Of a stretch of DNA of 64,000 nucleotides, positions 7,026-16,489 are shown one piece after another. Both the position numbers and the translations under genes were made by a program. Source of the stretch: an uncultured Schumannella sp. (lineage in GTDB: Bacteria; Actinomycetota; Actinomycetes; Actinomycetales; Microbacteriaceae); the NCBI RefSeq assembly GCF_905479755.1, contig NZ_CAJQNT010000010.1, positions 1-64,000 on the forward strand, written 5' to 3'. The notes beneath the pieces are model-generated. The model worked only from the letters and a program-made list of their open reading frames with translations, was not told where the DNA came from and ran no database searches. How positions within the stretch are numbered: position 1 is the first letter of the stretch; each line of letters opens with the position of its first letter.

Positions 7026-8771
7026 GTGGTGACGACGACGAGATCGACCCCGGTCCGCAAGGCCTGGAGATCGCTCATCTGGCTGGTCGTGATTTTCGCG
7101 GTCCTGTTCGGTATTCAAGGCGCCGGTGCGATGTTCGCGAACTGGGGATGGGCGCCGAAGCTTGCGCTCGACCTCGAAGGCGGAACTGCCCTCACGCTCA
7201 CCCCGCAGCTCGCGGAGGGCCAACAGGTCTCGCAGGAACAGCTCGACCAGGCTGTGGCGATCATCCGCCAGCGCGTGGATGCGGCGGGTGTCGCCGAGGC
7301 GGAGATCTCGACCCTGGGTGTTGGGACCGAGCAGAAGATCGTCGTCAGCCTTCCCGGCGAGCCGGACGCGGAGACGCTCGCGCGCATCCAGTCGTCGGCG
7401 AAGCTCGAGTTCCGTGCGGTGCTCGCCGCCGATCTGGCGTCGAACGTCATCGCGCCGGAGCCGACCGAGACGGCCGAACCGACGGATGGCGATGCGACCG
7501 ACGGCGATGGAACGGATTCGGAGGCCGAGCCGACTCCCGATCCCACCCCGACCGATGCGAGCGACCTCGCCTGGATCACGGACGAACTCCAGGCCGAGTT
7601 CGACACCTTCGACTGCTCGACGATCGACGCGGCCGAGACGAACGTCGCGCCGGCCGACGAGCCGCTGATCACCTGCGACGACATCAGTTCGGTGAAGTAC
7701 ATCCTCGGCCCGGTCGAGGTGAGCGGTGAGACGATCTCCGACGCCACGCACGGCCTCGTGACGACCTCGACGGGCGCCTCGACGGGACAGTGGGCCGTCA
7801 ACATCGTCTTCAACGACGAGGGCACGACGCAGTTCGCGCAGGTGACGACACGACTGATCGCCCTCTCCGGAGTGCAGAACCAGTTCGCGATCGTCCTCGA
7901 CGGCCGCGTCATCTCCGCGCCGACGACGAATGCGGCGATCACCGATGGCCGGCCGCAGATCACCGGCAGCTTCACCGAAGCCAGCTCGAAGTACCTCGCC
8001 GACCAACTGAAGTTCGGTGCACTGCCGATCGGCTTCCAGCTGGAGAGCCAGGAGACGATCGACGCGACCCTCGGGGCCAACCAGCTCGAGAGCGGCATTC
8101 TCGCCGGACTGATCGGTCTCGCGCTCGTCGTCGTGTACTCGTTCTTCCAGTACCGCGCGCTCGCCTCGGTGACGATCGCGTCACTCGTGGTTGCGGGGGC
8201 CCTGACCTACTCGGTCATCACGATCATGTCCTGGCACTACGGCTACCGCCTGTCGCTGGCCGGCGTCGCGGGTCTGATTGTCGCCATCGGCTTCACCGTC
8301 GACTCGTTCATCGTCTACTTCGAACGCATCCGCGACGAGTTGCGCGACGGTCGCGGTCTGGTCGGGTCGGTCGAGTCCGGCTGGAAGCGCGCACTCCGGA
8401 CGATCTACGCCGCCAAGGGCGTCAACCTGCTGTCGGCGATCGTGCTCTTCATCCTCGCGGTCGGAAGCGTCCGAGGCTTCGCCCTCACCCTCGGAGTGAC
8501 GGTCATCATCGACGTGCTCGTCGTCGTGATCTTCACGCACCCGATGATGCAGCTGCTCGCGACGACCCGCTTCTTCTCCAGCGGCCACCCGTTGTCCGGT
8601 CTTGACCCGCAGGCTCTCGGCGCCGTGTACCGCGGCCGTGCCGAATTCCGCTTCACCGCCGAGTCCCGCAAGTCGGGCGCCAACCGCGAGGCCCAGCGTC
8701 GTCAGACCATCGCCGAACGCAAAGCCGCCGAACTCGCCGGGACACCGCGCGACGGCGGGAAGGAGTCCTGA
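7026..8771 (+). CDS. secD: Protein translocase subunit SecD
   Basis: SecD works with SecF to pull secreted proteins across the membrane using the proton gradient. The predicted start is GTG 7026 (the adjacent GTG 7029 is also possible), giving about 581 residues. An upstream TTG at 6981 falls inside a hairpin and is unlikely. TM1 is at about 11-30, followed by the large P1 periplasmic domain with LDLEGGTALTLTP and later FNDEGTTQFA. Five more TM helices sit in the C-terminal third, starting near QLESGILAGLIGLALVVVYS. A Pro/Thr/Asp/Glu-rich insertion at about 143-180 interrupts P1. The stop overlaps the secF ATG by 1 bp. Confidence 0.96.
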   Translation: MVTTTRSTPVRKAWRSLIWLVVIFAVLFGIQGAGAMFANWGWAPKLALDLEGGTALTLTPQLAEGQQVSQEQLDQAVAIIRQRVDAAGVAEAEISTLGVGTEQKIVVSLPGEPDAETLARIQSSAKLEFRAVLAADLASNVIAPEPTETAEPTDGDATDGDGTDSEAEPTPDPTPTDASDLAWITDELQAEFDTFDCSTIDAAETNVAPADEPLITCDDISSVKYILGPVEVSGETISDATHGLVTTSTGASTGQWAVNIVFNDEGTTQFAQVTTRLIALSGVQNQFAIVLDGRVISAPTTNAAITDGRPQITGSFTEASSKYLADQLKFGALPIGFQLESQETIDATLGANQLESGILAGLIGLALVVVYSFFQYRALASVTIASLVVAGALTYSVITIMSWHYGYRLSLAGVAGLIVAIGFTVDSFIVYFERIRDELRDGRGLVGSVESGWKRALRTIYAAKGVNLLSAIVLFILAVGSVRGFALTLGVTVIIDVLVVVIFTHPMMQLLATTRFFSSGHPLSGLDPQALGAVYRGRAEFRFTAESRKSGANREAQRRQTIAERKAAELAGTPRDGGKES

Positions 8772-9778
8772 TGGCGGCCAGCATGCTGACCCGGTTCGGC
8801 AACGACCTCTACACCGGTGAGCGCTCCGTCGACTTCGTCGGCAAGCGCAAGATCTGGTTGACCATCGCGGTCGCCCTCATGACGCTTGCGGTGCTCGTGC
8901 CCTTCGTGCGCGGCGCGGGGGACTACGCGGCCGGCTTCAACTTCGGCATCGAGTTCCGCGGGGGATCGCAGTTCCAGGTGCTCGGAGTCTCCAACACCGA
9001 TCCGACGATTGCAGAAGACGCGATCCAGGAGATCGTTCCCTCCACGGTTGTGCGCGTCACCACCGTCGGGGGCGACGGCCTGCGGATCCAGACCGAACAG
9101 GTCACCAACGACGAGACCCAGGAGATCGCCGCGGCGCTCGAAGTCGCCTACGACACCGACTCGATCACGAGCTCGTTCGTCGGCGCCACCTGGGGTGCCG
9201 ACATCACGCGTCAGGCCCTGATCGGTCTCGGCACCTTCGTGCTGCTGGCGGCGCTCATCATGGCCATCTACTTCCGCACCTGGAAGATGTCGGCGGCCGC
9301 GATGCTCGCGCTCCTCCACGACCTCGTGATCACCGTCGGCGTGTACGCCGCATCCGGATTCGAGATCACCCCGGCGGCGGTCATCGGCTTCCTGACGATC
9401 CTCGGCTACTCGCTCTATGACACGGTCGTGGTCTTCGACAAGATCCGCGAAAACACGAGCGAGCTCGCCACCGACAGTCCGCGCACCTTCGGCGAGACGG
9501 TCAACCTTGCCGTCAACCAGACGCTCGTCCGCTCGATCAACACGAGTGTGGTCGCGGCGCTGCCGGTGGCCGCGATTCTGTTCCTCGGCTCCCTCGTGCT
9601 GGGCGCGGACACGCTGCGCGACATCTCGCTCGCGCTGTTGGTCGGCATCCTCGTCGGCACCTACTCGACGCCGTTCATCGCGGCGCCGCTCTACGCGCTG
9701 TTCCGTCGCAACGAGCCCGAGATCGTCGCGCGCGACAAGCGCACGCTCGCCCTCCGGGACAAGAGCGTCGCGGCCTGA
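8771..9778 (+). CDS. secF: Protein translocase subunit SecF
   Basis: SecF is the partner of SecD in the Sec-linked proton-driven pulling complex. The 335-residue protein has a cytosolic start containing FVGKRKIWLTIAV (TM1) and a short periplasmic domain with the family motif GIEFRGGSQFQV. Five TM helices follow, including the signature GYSLYDTVVVFDKIREN and NQTLVRSINTS. The ATG overlaps the secD stop (TGATG), indicating strict coupling. The length and motif order are normal. Confidence 0.97.
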   Translation: MAASMLTRFGNDLYTGERSVDFVGKRKIWLTIAVALMTLAVLVPFVRGAGDYAAGFNFGIEFRGGSQFQVLGVSNTDPTIAEDAIQEIVPSTVVRVTTVGGDGLRIQTEQVTNDETQEIAAALEVAYDTDSITSSFVGATWGADITRQALIGLGTFVLLAALIMAIYFRTWKMSAAAMLALLHDLVITVGVYAASGFEITPAAVIGFLTILGYSLYDTVVVFDKIRENTSELATDSPRTFGETVNLAVNQTLVRSINTSVVAALPVAAILFLGSLVLGADTLRDISLALLVGILVGTYSTPFIAAPLYALFRRNEPEIVARDKRTLALRDKSVAA

Positions 9779-9812
9779 TCGCGGCGCCCAGCCTTCGCAT
9801 CTTCGTGACTCG

Positions 9813-9818
9813 TAGAAT
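9813..9818 (+). promoter_or_regulatory. rel promoter -10 element
   Basis: TAGAAT lies in the 69-bp secF-rel gap. It would give a leader of about 25 nt with GGAGG (9833-9837) 10 nt before the rel ATG. No matching -35 was found at the expected distance. Confidence 0.45.
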
Positions 9819-9847
9819 CAACGTGTGAGAGCGGAGGCAGGCACGCG

Positions 9848-12100
9848 ATGACCGAAACACAGTCGCCGAGCTCCGCGTCGCTGCGGACGATCTTGCCGAG
9901 GCTGTTTTCGCGTGCGCAACCGGCGGGTTCGGTGGAACGGCTGCTTCGCACGATTCGCTCACACCACCCCAAGGCCGACCTGGCGCTCGTCGAACGGGCA
10001 TATAAGGTCGCGAACAAGGCCCACGCCGGCCAGACGCGCAAGAGCGGCGAGCCGTACATCACGCATCCGGTCGCGGTGGCGCAGATCCTCGCCGATCTCG
10101 GCATCGGCGCGAAGACACTCGCGGCCGCGCTCCTGCACGACACCGTGGAAGACACCGAGTACGCGCTCGACGAGCTTCGCGCCGACTTCGGTGACGAGGT
10201 GGCCATGCTCGTGGATGGGGTCACGAAGCTCGACAAGCTGAAGTACGGCGACAGTGCGCAGGCCGAAACGGTGCGCAAGATGGTTGTCGCGATGAGCAAG
10301 GACATCCGCGTCCTGATCATCAAGCTCGCAGACCGCCTGCACAACGCACGCACGTGGGGCTTTGTCCCTGCCGAGTCGGCGCGGCGCAAGGCCCAAGAGA
10401 CGCTCGAGATCTATGCGCCGCTCGCTCATCGGCTCGGAATCCAGACGATCAAGTGGGAGCTCGAAGACCTGAGCTTCGCTATCCTGCACCCGAAGCTCTA
10501 CGTCGAGATCGAGAGCATGGTGCGTGAGCGCACCCCGCAGCGCGAAGAGTTCGTTCAGCAGGTGATCGACGCCGTCACGGAGGACCTCCGCGAGAGCCGC
10601 ATCAAGGGGCAGGTCGTCGGGCGGCCGAAACAGTACTACTCGATCTACCAGAAGATGGTCGTGCGCGGGCGCGAGTTCAGCGACATCTACGACCTGGTTG
10701 GGATCAGGGTCCTGGTCAACAACATTCGCGACTGCTACGCGGTGCTGGGCGCGATTCACGCCCGTTGGAACCCCATCCCGGGTCGGTTCAAGGACTACAT
10801 CGCGACACCGAAGTTCAACCTCTACCAGTCGCTCCACACGACGGTGATCGGCCCCCAGGGGCGCCCCGTCGAGTTGCAGATCCGCACGCACGAGATGCAT
10901 CAGCGTGCCGAGTTCGGGGTGGCCGCGCACTGGAAGTACAAGGAGCGGATGGCGACCGGCCGCTCCGATCCCACGACCGGGCCGGACACCGAGATGGCCT
11001 GGCTCGCGCACATCAGTGACTGGCAGTCCGAGACCGCCGATCCGGGGGAGTTCCTCGACAACCTGCGCTTCGAGATCGGCGCCAAAGAGGTCTACGTCTT
11101 CACCCCGCAAGGCAAGGTCATCGGCCTCCCCGCGGGCGCCACACCGGTCGATTTCGCCTACGCGGTGCACACCGAAGTCGGCCATCGCACGATGGGGTCG
11201 AAGGTCAACGGACGCCTCGTGCCACTGGAGAGCACGCTCAATTCCGGCGACGTCGTCGAGGTCTTCACCTCGAAGAACCCGGATGCCGGGCCCAGCCAGG
11301 ACTGGCTGAACTTCGTCAAGAGCCCCCGAGCGCGCAACAAGATCCGCGGATGGTTCACCAAGGAGCGCCGCGAAGAGGCGATCGAGCAGGGCAAAGACTC
11401 GATCGCGCGCGCCATGCGCAAGCAAAACCTCCCCTTGCAGCGCCTGATGTCGGCCGATGTCGTCACGGAGATCGCGTCGCAGATGCGCTACGAGTCGGTG
11501 GAGGCTCTCTACGCCGCGGTGGGCGAGGGGCACGTCTCGACGCAGCACGTCATCGAGAAGGTGCTCGCCTCGATGCAGGCGGCCCCCGAGAACGACGAGA
11601 ACGACGTTCCCTTCACGACCAAGGGGCGCGCGCGTCAACTTCGGCCGAGCGAGTCGGGGGTCTTGGTGCGCGGCGCCGACGACATCCTCGTCAAGCTCGC
11701 GAAGTGCTGCACGCCGGTGCCCGGTGACGACATTGTCGGCTTCGTGACGCGCGGAACGGGCGTCTCGGTGCACCGCTCCGACTGTCAGAACGTCGCATCG
11801 TTGCTCGCCGAGCCGGACCGGATGATCGCCGTCGAGTGGGCGCCGACCTCGTCGAGCGTGTTCCTGGTTCAGATCCAGATCGAAGCCCTCGATCGCTCGG
11901 GTCTGCTCTCCGATGTCACGCGCGTGCTCTCCGAGCACCACGTCAACATCCTGTCCGCCTCCGTGAATACGTCGACGGATCGCTTGGCGATCAGCAGGTT
12001 CGTTTTCGAGATGGGCGACACCGTGCACCTCGATCGGCTCTTGAGCGCGGTTCGACGCATCGAGGCCGTCTACGACGCGTACCGCGTCACGGGCGGCTGA
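9848..12100 (+). CDS. rel: Bifunctional (p)ppGpp synthetase/hydrolase Rel (RSH family)
   Basis: This enzyme makes and degrades the stringent-response alarmone (p)ppGpp, mainly on stalled ribosomes. The N-terminal HD hydrolase domain has H73 (YITHPVAVA) and H97-D98 (LLHDTVED), so the hydrolase looks intact. The synthetase domain (about 230-350) includes [13 protein letters not shown] and [10 protein letters not shown]. The TGS domain starts near [26 protein letters not shown], with a conserved Cys/zinc-finger region ([15 protein letters not shown]) and a C-terminal ACT domain after it. At 750 residues it matches the single long RSH of actinobacteria. Its stop overlaps the tail of the convergent downstream gene by 14 bp. 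Confidence 0.97.
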   Translation: MTETQSPSSASLRTILPRLFSRAQPAGSVERLLRTIRSHHPKADLALVERAYKVANKAHAGQTRKSGEPYITHPVAVAQILADLGIGAKTLAAALLHDTVEDTEYALDELRADFGDEVAMLVDGVTKLDKLKYGDSAQAETVRKMVVAMSKDIRVLIIKLADRLHNARTWGFVPAESARRKAQETLEIYAPLAHRLGIQTIKWELEDLSFAILHPKLYVEIESMVRERTPQREEFVQQVIDAVTEDLRESRIKGQVVGRPKQYYSIYQKMVVRGREFSDIYDLVGIRVLVNNIRDCYAVLGAIHARWNPIPGRFKDYIATPKFNLYQSLHTTVIGPQGRPVELQIRTHEMHQRAEFGVAAHWKYKERMATGRSDPTTGPDTEMAWLAHISDWQSETADPGEFLDNLRFEIGAKEVYVFTPQGKVIGLPAGATPVDFAYAVHTEVGHRTMGSKVNGRLVPLESTLNSGDVVEVFTSKNPDAGPSQDWLNFVKSPRARNKIRGWFTKERREEAIEQGKDSIARAMRKQNLPLQRLMSADVVTEIASQMRYESVEALYAAVGEGHVSTQHVIEKVLASMQAAPENDENDVPFTTKGRARQLRPSESGVLVRGADDILVKLAKCCTPVPGDDIVGFVTRGTGVSVHRSDCQNVASLLAEPDRMIAVEWAPTSSSVFLVQIQIEALDRSGLLSDVTRVLSEHHVNILSASVNTSTDRLAISRFVFEMGDTVHLDRLLSAVRRIEAVYDAYRVTGG

Positions 12101-12689
12101 GGTCGCGGTCGCCTCGGCGACCGAGCTCTTCGAGTCGTTGCCTCGCGCGCGCGGCATGCGTGAGGTGCCGCCGCGCATCCATCTCCCGGCGCGCGGCGGC
12201 CGGATCCATGCGGGCGTGCACGAGCAGTGCGGCGACGACATCCGAGTCGTAGGCGTCGTCCGCGCGAAACCGCGCGAGGTCGATCGCCGTTCGCACCGGT
12301 GACGTCACGCGGCGCCCAGCGAGCGTCACGATCTCCTCCTCGGCAATCGCGACCTCCCGCAGCGCGTCGACGGCGCCCGGTGCGAGGCGAGCGCGCTCCG
12401 CGAGACGCGCGCAGAACTCGAACCGAGCGGGGGAGGTCGCCCGTGCGCCCCAGATCCAGGCGGCGGTGTCGAGTTCGGCGATCAGGCGGCGAGAGTGTCG
12501 ACCGAATGCACCCCGGATCCGATCGCCAGCGCTATCGAGGCCATCGGCGACCACGCAGGCGTTGCCGAGGGGGAACACCGTGTGGTCAAGCCGCAGGGCG
12601 CACAGTTCGGCCGCGGGCAGTTCGTCGATGAGGACGTCGGGAAGGCGGTGCGACTCGCGAGAGAGCGGCGCGGAGGTCGAGTCGAGCAT
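12087..12689 (-). CDS. AbiEi antitoxin-like protein (no toxin partner seen)
   Basis: From the ATG at 12689 the product has 200 residues. The string [14 protein letters not shown] (about 140-153), preceded by a hydrophobic/acidic strand, resembles the C-terminal region of AbiEi-type antitoxin/transcriptional regulators, in which a phrase like VTxPxRTxxDLAR is common. DTAAWIWGA (about 74-82) resembles the corresponding N-terminal phrase. No AbiEii nucleotidyltransferase toxin is adjacent. The end overlaps rel by 14 bp tail to tail. There is no clear Shine-Dalgarno sequence, but a -10-like CATCCT lies 6 nt upstream, so it may be leaderless. An in-frame upstream extension exists but lacks support. 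The family call is tentative, and a DNA-binding or unknown role is equally possible. Confidence 0.5.
   Translation of the reverse strand: MLDSTSAPLSRESHRLPDVLIDELPAAELCALRLDHTVFPLGNACVVADGLDSAGDRIRGAFGRHSRRLIAELDTAAWIWGARATSPARFEFCARLAERARLAPGAVDALREVAIAEEEIVTLAGRRVTSPVRTAIDLARFRADDAYDSDVVAALLVHARMDPAAARREMDARRHLTHAARARQRLEELGRRGDRDLSRP
12106..12123. terminator. Hairpin downstream of rel, possible bidirectional terminator
   Basis: CGGTCGC (12106-12112) pairs with GCGACCG (12117-12123), a 7-bp GC-rich stem closed by a CTCG tetraloop. It starts 6 bp after the rel stop and lies inside the end of the convergent gene. No U tract follows, so intrinsic termination is uncertain. Confidence 0.4.
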
Positions 12690-12769
12690 GCTGAGAGGAT
12701 GCCGACCGCGGCCACACTGCGGAGAGTCCGTGGGCGCATTCGTGGAGAACGACGCCTGGGGACGAACGC

Positions 12770-14002
12770 TCAGCTGCCGATGGCGCCGAGCCACACCTTG
12801 CGGGCGGCGATGGCCTCCTCGGCCTCTTTGATCTTCTTCTTATCGCCCGCCGACTTCGCCTCGGCGAGTTCGGCTTCGAGTTTCGCGATCGCCGATTCGA
12901 GCTGCGAGGCGAGGCCTTCCGAGCGCGCCTGCTTCTCCGGGTTCGAGCGGTTCCAGTGATCCTCGTCGAGCTTGCGCACATGCGTCTCGACCTTGCGCAA
13001 GCGGTCTTCGACGGCGCGGAAGTGGTCACGCGGGACCTTGCCGATCGCATCCCACTTGCGCTGAATGCCGAGCAGCTTCTCTTTCGCGGCGGTGCGGTCG
13101 GTCACCGTGAGGAGCTTCTCGGCCTCCTCGAGCAACGCCAGCTTCTCGGTGAGGTTTCCGGCGTACTCCTCGTCCTCAAGCGCCAGCTGCTCGGCCTTGG
13201 CGGCGTAGAGCGCGTCGCCGGCCTCCTTGAACTTGGCCCAGAACGCGTCATCGAGCTTCTTGCCGGCGCGACCGGCCGCCTTCCACTCATCGAGCAGGCG
13301 ACGGTACTCGGGGATCGCGTCGGCGCCCTGCGAGGCGAGCTTCTCGGCACGCTCGATCAGCGCCTGCTTGCGCGCACGGACCTCCTTGTGCACCGAATCG
13401 AGTTCGGCGAAGAAGGCCTTGCGGTGGGTCTCGATCGTCGTCCGAGCCGCGCGGAATCGCTTCCACAGCTCGTTGCTCTCGTTCTTGGGAAGACGGGGGC
13501 CGTTCTTCTGGTGGTCCTGCCACCGCGCGAACAGAGCATCGAGCTCGGCGCCGACCTGCTTCCACTGCGCCTTGGCGGGGTCGGCCGCTGCAAGCGCTTC
13601 GGCTTCGGCGACGAGCGCCTCGCGTGCGGCGAGTGCGTCGGCGACGGCGGCCTTGTTCTCTTCGAGCTGCTTCTCGGTCAGTTCGCCGACCGTGCCACCC
13701 AACTTCTGCAGGCGCTCCGTGAGCGACGCGAGGTCGCCCACCGCGTTGGCGCCGGTGATGGATTCGCCCAGATGCTCAACCGCCTTGGCGACGTCCTTGG
13801 CGGGAGCACCGCCGCGCACGCGCTGCTCCAGCAGCGCGACCTGGCCTTCCAGCTCGGTGAATTTGCGCGTGAAGTACGCGAGCGCTTCCTCGGGTGTCGC
13901 ATCGGGGTATTGCCCGACCATCCGCTCACCGTCCGCCTCGCGGACGTACACGTTTCCCTCGTCGTCGACGCGGCCCCACGGGGCCTTCTCGTCAGTCGCC
14001 AC
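12770..14002 (-). CDS. DUF349 domain-containing protein
   Basis: This 410-residue, highly charged, Lys/Glu/Ala-rich protein is predicted to be almost wholly helical. About three DUF349 repeats are visible, each with the pattern of a Trp followed by W/F-x-x-F-x-x-A helices: near WKQVGAELDALFARWQDH with LWKRFRAAR, WKAAGRAGKKLDDAFWAKFK, and WDAIGKVPRDHFRAVEDRLR. The N-terminus has a small beta-rich region (WGRVDDEGNVYVREADGERMVG) seen in actinobacterial members. The molecular function of DUF349 proteins is not established. The start is a GTG, with GAGG about 11 nt upstream and TAGGCT (14058 to 14053) as a likely -10. Gene order places it near rel in several actinobacteria. Confidence 0.9.
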   Translation of the reverse strand: MATDEKAPWGRVDDEGNVYVREADGERMVGQYPDATPEEALAYFTRKFTELEGQVALLEQRVRGGAPAKDVAKAVEHLGESITGANAVGDLASLTERLQKLGGTVGELTEKQLEENKAAVADALAAREALVAEAEALAAADPAKAQWKQVGAELDALFARWQDHQKNGPRLPKNESNELWKRFRAARTTIETHRKAFFAELDSVHKEVRARKQALIERAEKLASQGADAIPEYRRLLDEWKAAGRAGKKLDDAFWAKFKEAGDALYAAKAEQLALEDEEYAGNLTEKLALLEEAEKLLTVTDRTAAKEKLLGIQRKWDAIGKVPRDHFRAVEDRLRKVETHVRKLDEDHWNRSNPEKQARSEGLASQLESAIAKLEAELAEAKSAGDKKKIKEAEEAIAARKVWLGAIGS

Positions 14003-14080
14003 TGGTCAATTCACCTCACGTCGTCGTCGGCGGCCTCTCGCCGGACCGACTCAGCCTATTGCACCGGTGTCGGCACACCC

Positions 14081-14866
14081 TTACTGCAGGGAGATCTCGG
14101 TGATCGTGGTCGCGACCAAAGGGGCTCCCGTGCCGTCGATCCCGAGTTGCTCGGGATCGATCCCCGCCGAGGTGATCTGCGCGATCAACTCGTCGAGCCC
14201 ACTCGTGATCGTGCCGAGCACGGTGTATCCGCCGGCCTCGTCGGAGGGAATCGTCGAGTCGCCGTAGACGAGGAAGAACTGGTGCCCGTTGCTGGAGGCA
14301 TCGCCGCTCGCGCGGGCCATGGCGATCGTCCCGGCGGGGTAGACGTCATCCGCCGGGGCGTTCTCGATCGGACCGTAGGTGAAGTCCGGGTCGCTGGATC
14401 CGAGACCATCGATCGACCCGCACTGCAGAAGCTCGAAACCCTCGCTCGTCGCCAGGCGGTGGCAGGTCTTGTCGACGTAGTAGCCGGTATCGACATCGGA
14501 CAAGAAGGCGGAGACCGCTTGCGGAGCCGCCGCGCCGTCGAGCTCGATGCCGAGTGTGACGTCGTTCAGCGTCAGCTCGCCCGTCCAGGTGCGGTACTCC
14601 GCATAGTCGGCCGAGGGGACGCCGACGTTCGCCCCCGACACGGCGCTTGCGCTCGGCTCGGGGGTCGGGGCGCCGGGGCCGGCGGAGAAGTAGAAGTACT
14701 GTGTCGTCGCCGTGAGCGCGATGATGGCCGCGACACCGAGCACGGCGATCAGGTTGTCGCGAGTGCGACGTGAACGGGCGTGCTCGTGGACCTGCTGCCG
14801 CGCGGTGTAGGCCTTGAGGCGCTCGCGAACTTCTCGCGAAGTGCGGTCCTTGTTCTTCGATGCCAC
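14081..14866 (-). CDS. Membrane-anchored cyclophilin-type peptidyl-prolyl isomerase
   Basis: The protein has a basic cytosolic N-terminus (about 1-38), one TM segment (about 39-58, [17 protein letters not shown]), a Pro/Ser linker and an extracytoplasmic cyclophilin domain. The domain shows a Thr-Cys-His-Arg-Leu string in place of the usual FHR motif, GTIAMARA, and [12 protein letters not shown] with the glutamine and two phenylalanines conserved. It probably assists folding of exported proteins. I chose GTG 14866 (261 aa) because a GGAGGAG Shine-Dalgarno lies a few bases upstream. The ATG five codons earlier would contain that Shine-Dalgarno within its own codons. It is divergent from rarA across about 114 bp. 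Confidence 0.92.
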   Translation of the reverse strand: MASKNKDRTSREVRERLKAYTARQQVHEHARSRRTRDNLIAVLGVAAIIALTATTQYFYFSAGPGAPTPEPSASAVSGANVGVPSADYAEYRTWTGELTLNDVTLGIELDGAAAPQAVSAFLSDVDTGYYVDKTCHRLATSEGFELLQCGSIDGLGSSDPDFTYGPIENAPADDVYPAGTIAMARASGDASSNGHQFFLVYGDSTIPSDEAGGYTVLGTITSGLDELIAQITSAGIDPEQLGIDGTGAPLVATTITEISLQ

Positions 14867-14980
14867 GCGGTGCTCCTCCATCTGGCCGCGCTCGCGCGGT
14901 CCACGAGAACTCTAGTCAGGGCGGTCCGCCTGGCGCCAAACGCGGGCGCCGCATCGGTCTGCCCGATTACGATGACAGGC
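14867..14980. promoter_or_regulatory. Divergent intergenic region, cyclophilin / rarA
   Basis: It contains the minus-strand GGAGGAG of the cyclophilin gene next to its start. For rarA, a -10-like TACGAT at 14968-14973 is followed by 7 nt and ATG 14981. This supports a leaderless rarA mRNA and argues against the ATG at 14972, which lies inside the hexamer. No other element was recognised. Confidence 0.45.
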
Positions 14981-16312
14981 ATGAGCGCATCGTCGGGACT
15001 GCGAACGGGCGCCACGCCCCTCGCCGTCCGGATGCGACCGACCTCGCTCGACGAAGTCGCCGGTCAACGCCACCTGTTGCGCCCCGGTTCGCCGCTCGTC
15101 AACCTGGCCAACGACGTCACCGGGGAGTCCGGGTCGGTGTCGGTGATCCTCTGGGGACCGCCCGGCACCGGCAAGACGACACTCGCTCAGGCGATCGCGC
15201 ACAGTTCCGGCCGACGCTTCGTCGAGCTCTCGGCCGTCACCGCGGGCGTCAAGGACGTGCGCGAGGTGATGGAGCGCGCGCACGCCGATCGTGACCTCTA
15301 CGGGCTCTCGACGGTCCTGTTCCTGGACGAGATCCACCGGTTCTCGAAAGCGCAGCAGGACGCCCTGCTCCCGGGTGTCGAAAACGGCTGGGTCATCCTG
15401 GTGGCCGCCACGACCGAGAATCCGTCGTTCTCGGTCGTCGCGCCGCTGCTGTCGCGCTCCCTGCTGCTGACCCTGGAGGCGCTGAGCGACGACGACCTCG
15501 GTGTGGTCGTGGATCGTGCCGTCGATGACCCCCGCGGACTCGCCGGCAAGGTGTCGCTCTCGGAGGAGGCGCGGGAGTCGCTCATCCGGCTCGCCTCGGG
15601 TGATGCGCGCCGCGCCCTGACTGCGCTGGAAGCGGCCGCGGTCGCGGCGAGCGCCGACGCGGAGGTGGAAGGGGCGCCGGTAGTCACCGCCGAGATCGTT
15701 GCTGAGACCGTCGACCGCGCGCTACTTCGCTACGACCGCCAGGGTGATGAGCACTACGACGTCATCAGCGCCTTCATCAAATCGGTCCGGGGGAGCGACG
15801 TCGACGCCTCGCTGCACTACCTCGCGCGCATGATCGAGGCGGGGGAGGACCCGCGCTTCATCGCTCGGCGCATCATGATCCTTGCCGCCGAAGACATCGG
15901 CATGGCCGACCCGCAGGCGCTGCCGCTCGCCGTCGCCGCAGCCCAGGGTGTCCAGCTCATCGGAATGCCCGAGGGGCGCATCCTGCTCGCCGAAGCTGTC
16001 GTGTATCTGGCCACGGCGCCCAAATCGAACGGCTCCTACCGGGCGCTCGACGCCGCGATCGCCGACGTGCGGGCGGGCCGCATCGGATCGATTCCCGCGC
16101 ACCTGCGCGACGCGCACTATCCGGGAGCCAAGCGCCTCGGTCACGGCAAGGGATATCAGTACTCGCACGACGCCGAGCACGGCATCGCGACCCAGCAGTA
16201 CCTTCCGGATGCCTTGCGTGGCACCCGCTACTACGAGCCGACCTCCCATGGCTACGAGCGGGATGTGGCGGCCAGGCTCGAGCGGATCCGGGCGATCCTT
16301 CGCGGCGAGTAG
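14981..16312 (+). CDS. rarA: Replication-associated recombination protein A (RarA/MgsA), AAA+ ATPase
   Basis: RarA acts at stalled forks and single-strand gaps. It is related to the clamp loader and to eukaryotic WRNIP1. The 443-residue protein shows [21 protein letters not shown], Walker [10 protein letters not shown], Walker B FLDEIHRF, and sensor 1 in [12 protein letters not shown]. The C-terminal MgsA domain has [25 protein letters not shown] and ends with the conserved GYxYSHD-type string [10 protein letters not shown]. Start ATG 14981 is favoured by the -10 hexamer 7 nt upstream. ATG 14972 is the alternative. The frame stays open further upstream, but that part overlaps the divergent gene. 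Confidence 0.96.
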   Translation: MSASSGLRTGATPLAVRMRPTSLDEVAGQRHLLRPGSPLVNLANDVTGESGSVSVILWGPPGTGKTTLAQAIAHSSGRRFVELSAVTAGVKDVREVMERAHADRDLYGLSTVLFLDEIHRFSKAQQDALLPGVENGWVILVAATTENPSFSVVAPLLSRSLLLTLEALSDDDLGVVVDRAVDDPRGLAGKVSLSEEARESLIRLASGDARRALTALEAAAVAASADAEVEGAPVVTAEIVAETVDRALLRYDRQGDEHYDVISAFIKSVRGSDVDASLHYLARMIEAGEDPRFIARRIMILAAEDIGMADPQALPLAVAAAQGVQLIGMPEGRILLAEAVVYLATAPKSNGSYRALDAAIADVRAGRIGSIPAHLRDAHYPGAKRLGHGKGYQYSHDAEHGIATQQYLPDALRGTRYYEPTSHGYERDVAARLERIRAILRGE

Positions 16313-16331
16313 AGCCGCGCGCTCGGTCTGG

Positions 16332-16489
16332 TAGTCTTGATCGGCTTGCCAGTGTCGATCGAGACCGTCGAGCGCATCCCCTTCTTTCACAATCCACCGG
16401 CACGTGTCGACGTGCGCGCCGGCCAGGTGAACGGGATGGACGTCTGTGAGGCGCGAAAGACGCGTCCACGTGGTGGAAGGATTTCCGTT
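16332..16489 (+). promoter_or_regulatory. rpsD promoter and structured 5' leader
   Basis: TAGTCT at 16332-16337 is a candidate -10, giving a leader of about 145 nt. One hairpin is GCACGT (16400-16405), loop GTCG, ACGTGC (16410-16415). A second pairs TGGACG (16437-16442) with CGTCCA (16463-16468) and TCT with AGA inside a 2-nt bulge. It ends 6 nt before the Shine-Dalgarno GGAAGGA (16475-16481). Ribosomal protein S4 autoregulates by binding its mRNA leader in other bacteria, so such a role is plausible here but unproven. Confidence 0.45.

Noticed and set aside
16337-16489. N-terminal extension of S4 starting at TTG 16337
   Set aside because: The extra 51 residues do not resemble S4. A TTG at 16490 with GGAAGGA 8 nt upstream gives the normal 209-residue protein.
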